Positions 5,355-7,343 of a stretch of DNA of 7,343 nt are shown here, in pieces; position 1 is the stretch's first letter, and each line of letters starts with the position of its first letter. The position numbers were made by a program, and so were the translations under genes. Under the pieces are notes generated by a model that worked only from the letters and a program-made list of their open reading frames with translations, ran no database searches and was not told where the DNA came from. Source of the DNA: Acidimicrobiia bacterium (GTDB lineage: Bacteria; Actinomycetota; Acidimicrobiia; Spongiisociales; UBA5794); assembly GCA_029934555.1 (NCBI GenBank), contig JAOZMA010000107.1, forward strand, positions 1 to 7,343. The letters run 5' to 3'.

Positions 5355-7328
5355 GTGAAGAATCGCTGGAACGAAACTGAGGCCGCCGGATTCGAGGGAG
5401 CACTCGGACCCTGCGTATATGGATCGCGTCTTCTGGGCTCCGAGCCGTCGCTCGTGCTCCACGGAGGCGGCAATTCGTCGATCAAGCACACCGAACAGAA
5501 CGTGTCCGGCGAGGACATGGACGTGCTCTGGGTGAAGGGAAGCGGATGGGATCTTGCCGAGATGACTTCAGACGGGTTCGCACCCCTCCGCCTCGACGCG
5601 ATCCGGAGACTGGCCGATCTCGACTCGCTTTCAGATACAGACATGGCGAACGAACTCCGGATCGCCATGCTCGATGCGTCCGCACCGAATCCTTCGGTTG
5701 AGGCGATCGTTCACGCGATCATTCCCGCAACCGCCGTCATGCACACCCACAGTGACGCACTTCTCGCGATTTCGAACACATCGGATGGGAGCGCACGCAT
5801 CAGAGCGATCTACGGCGAGCGTGTCGTCGTCGTCCCCTATGCCCGCTCGGGCTTCCGCGTCGGCAGAGCAGCAGCAGTTGAACTTGCGCGTCAACTCACG
5901 GACGAGACCGTCGGAATCGTTCTGATGAACCACGGCCTGTTCACGTTCGGTGATTCGCCCCGAGAAGCGTACGACCGCATGATCGGCCTTGTCACCGAAG
6001 CCGAGAACTATCTCATTGCAGAGTCCTCCAGCAGCGAGGCAGCCCGGGGATCGGTCGGTGCAATTCGCAGCGTCGACCGATCCGGCCTCGCGAAGCTCCG
6101 TCACGACATCTCGTCGATTGCGGGGTCACCGTTCATCATGAGCCGGCACACCGACCACGAGAGCTGGGTCTTCAGCAGACGCGACGATCTCGAGGAGATC
6201 GCAGGACAAGGTCCCGCGACACCAGATCATGTGATCTGGACGAAGACCGTTCCGATGTTCGGGCGCGACGTCGAGGCGTACGCCGAGCGCTATCTCGCCT
6301 ACTACGAGGACAACAAGAATCGGGCAGCGGCGACCCGCATGCTCGACCCTGCGCCTCGTGTGATCTTCGACGAGGAATTCGGGATGCTCACCGCAGGACC
6401 CGACGTTGCGACGGCCGACGCCGCCCGCGACATCTACCGACGCACGATGTGGATCATCGAGCAGGCGGAGGGTCTCGGTGGCTACGCAGCGCTGCCCGCC
6501 GGGGACTTCTTCGATCTGGAGTATTGGGAGCTCGAACAAGCCAAGCTCGATCGAGTGGCAGAGACCGGCGAGTTCACGGGAGAAGTCGCCGTAGTAACGG
6601 GCGCCGCTTCCGGCATCGGTCGTGCATGCGCCCTCGGTCTGCTGAGTCGTGGAGCCGCCGTTGTCGGCCTCGATATCAGCCCCTCGGTCGTCGACGTATC
6701 CGGCGAAGCATCCTTCCTTGGCGTCCCGTGCGATCTCACGTCTGTCGAGGAGACCTCTGCCGCTCTCGATGCCGCCGTTGAGCGATTCGGCGGTGTTGAC
6801 ATGCTCGTGGCGGCTGCCGGCCTCTTCCCCGAGTCCGCGCCGATCTCCACCCACGATCCCGTCGCATGGAGGAGGGCCATGTCGGTGAACGTTGATGCGT
6901 ACGTACAGCTTCTCTCGCTCGTGCACCCGCTCCTGGCGCTGGCTCCTCGCGGTGGTCGTGTTGCTGTGATCGGATCAAAGAATGTCACCGCCCCCGGCCC
7001 GGGAGCGTCGGCCTACTCGGCATCCAAGGCGGCCGCCAATCAGCTCACACGGGTTGCAACTCTCGAATGGGCCGCCGACGGCATTCGCGTCAACTCGGTT
7101 CACCCCGATGCGGTATTCGACACGGCCCTCTGGACGGACGAGTTGCTGGCAGAACGGGCGGCTCGGTACGAAATGACGATCGAGGAGTACAAGCGACGCA
7201 ACCTGTTGAGCATCGAGATCACGAGCGCCAACGTCGCCGACGTGGTCGCTTCGACGCTGGGGGACTCGTTCTCCCGTGTCACCGGCGCTCACATACCCAT
7301 CGACGGAGGAAACGACCGGGTGATCTGA
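5355..7328 (+). CDS. Bifunctional class II aldolase / short-chain dehydrogenase
   Basis: This 657-residue protein fuses two enzymes, as in RhaE (RhaEW)/YuxG proteins of rhamnose catabolism. Residues about 15-250 form a class II (zinc) aldolase: SRLLGSEPSLVLHGGGNSS (24-42) is the phosphate-binding start, MHTHSD (129-134) supplies zinc ligands His130 and His132, MNHGLFTFGD (191-200) the third, His193, and Glu116 is a candidate acid residue. A linker region at about 260-405 is typical of the fusion. Residues about 406-657 are a short-chain dehydrogenase with TGAASGIG (415-422), Asp440 after the second strand (suggesting NAD rather than NADP), Asn512, Ser541, YSASK (Tyr554, Lys558) and the end VTGAHIPIDGGN. 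Zinc, nucleotide and catalytic residues all look intact. The domain pair should split a ketose-1-phosphate to dihydroxyacetone phosphate plus an aldehyde and act on the latter. The GTG start fits family N-termini, but its ribosome site (AGGGGG, four bases before) is poor. It lies 35 nt after the isomerase. Confidence 0.9.
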   Translation: MKNRWNETEAAGFEGALGPCVYGSRLLGSEPSLVLHGGGNSSIKHTEQNVSGEDMDVLWVKGSGWDLAEMTSDGFAPLRLDAIRRLADLDSLSDTDMANELRIAMLDASAPNPSVEAIVHAIIPATAVMHTHSDALLAISNTSDGSARIRAIYGERVVVVPYARSGFRVGRAAAVELARQLTDETVGIVLMNHGLFTFGDSPREAYDRMIGLVTEAENYLIAESSSSEAARGSVGAIRSVDRSGLAKLRHDISSIAGSPFIMSRHTDHESWVFSRRDDLEEIAGQGPATPDHVIWTKTVPMFGRDVEAYAERYLAYYEDNKNRAAATRMLDPAPRVIFDEEFGMLTAGPDVATADAARDIYRRTMWIIEQAEGLGGYAALPAGDFFDLEYWELEQAKLDRVAETGEFTGEVAVVTGAASGIGRACALGLLSRGAAVVGLDISPSVVDVSGEASFLGVPCDLTSVEETSAALDAAVERFGGVDMLVAAAGLFPESAPISTHDPVAWRRAMSVNVDAYVQLLSLVHPLLALAPRGGRVAVIGSKNVTAPGPGASAYSASKAAANQLTRVATLEWAADGIRVNSVHPDAVFDTALWTDELLAERAARYEMTIEEYKRRNLLSIEITSANVADVVASTLGDSFSRVTGAHIPIDGGNDRVI

Positions 7329-7343
7329 GTTTCACGAGACCGA

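Noticed and set aside
6126..6926. Minus-strand open frame of 266 codons opposite the aldolase-dehydrogenase gene
   Set aside because: Fully antisense to conserved domains, no recognisable motif, and of the shadow type seen throughout the window.

Overview
The window is high-GC DNA with five tightly packed genes on the + strand, the C-terminal tail of an upstream gene, and one 367-bp control region. The strong GC bias at third codon positions creates many long shadow reading frames. Together with the Thr/Ala/Glu-rich spacer behind the lipobox of the binding protein, the GTG starts and the style of the proteins, this suggests a high-GC actinobacterium, perhaps of the Acidimicrobiia/Ilumatobacter kind. 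That assignment is inference from composition and protein style, with no marker gene to confirm it.

Layout: bases 1-89 encode the end of a sensor histidine kinase. Bases 90-456 hold no gene but are rich in inverted repeats: two related 49-bp units (102-150 and 173-221), a sigma70-like promoter (248-277), and a back-to-back pair of short GTGCAC-type inverted repeats (277-310) sitting over the predicted transcription start. Then follow a sugar-type ABC importer, complete in three genes: lipoprotein binding protein (457-1590), double-domain ATPase of the RbsA/MglA type (1628-3133) and permease of the RbsC type (3134-4189). Next come an aldose-1-phosphate isomerase of the MtnA family (4186-5319) and a two-domain protein joining a class II aldolase to a short-chain dehydrogenase (5355-7328). 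Gaps are 37, 0, -4 and 35 nt, so the five genes very likely form one operon. The window ends 15 nt after the last stop, so the operon may continue.

How the genes may work together (inference): a pentose-like sugar is imported and phosphorylated at C1 by a kinase that is not in the window. The MtnA-family enzyme converts the aldose-1-phosphate to a ketose-1-phosphate, and the aldolase domain splits this into dihydroxyacetone phosphate and a short aldehyde. The dehydrogenase domain may then oxidise or reduce the aldehyde. The chemistry parallels the known 5-deoxyribose / methylthioribose disposal route (the DHAP shunt), but here a RhaE/YuxG-like aldolase-dehydrogenase fusion takes the place of a stand-alone aldolase, and a dedicated importer is attached. 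None of the other methionine-salvage genes is present. The most interesting points are this gene combination and the repeated 49-bp inverted-repeat units with a shared GCACAA half-site in the control region.
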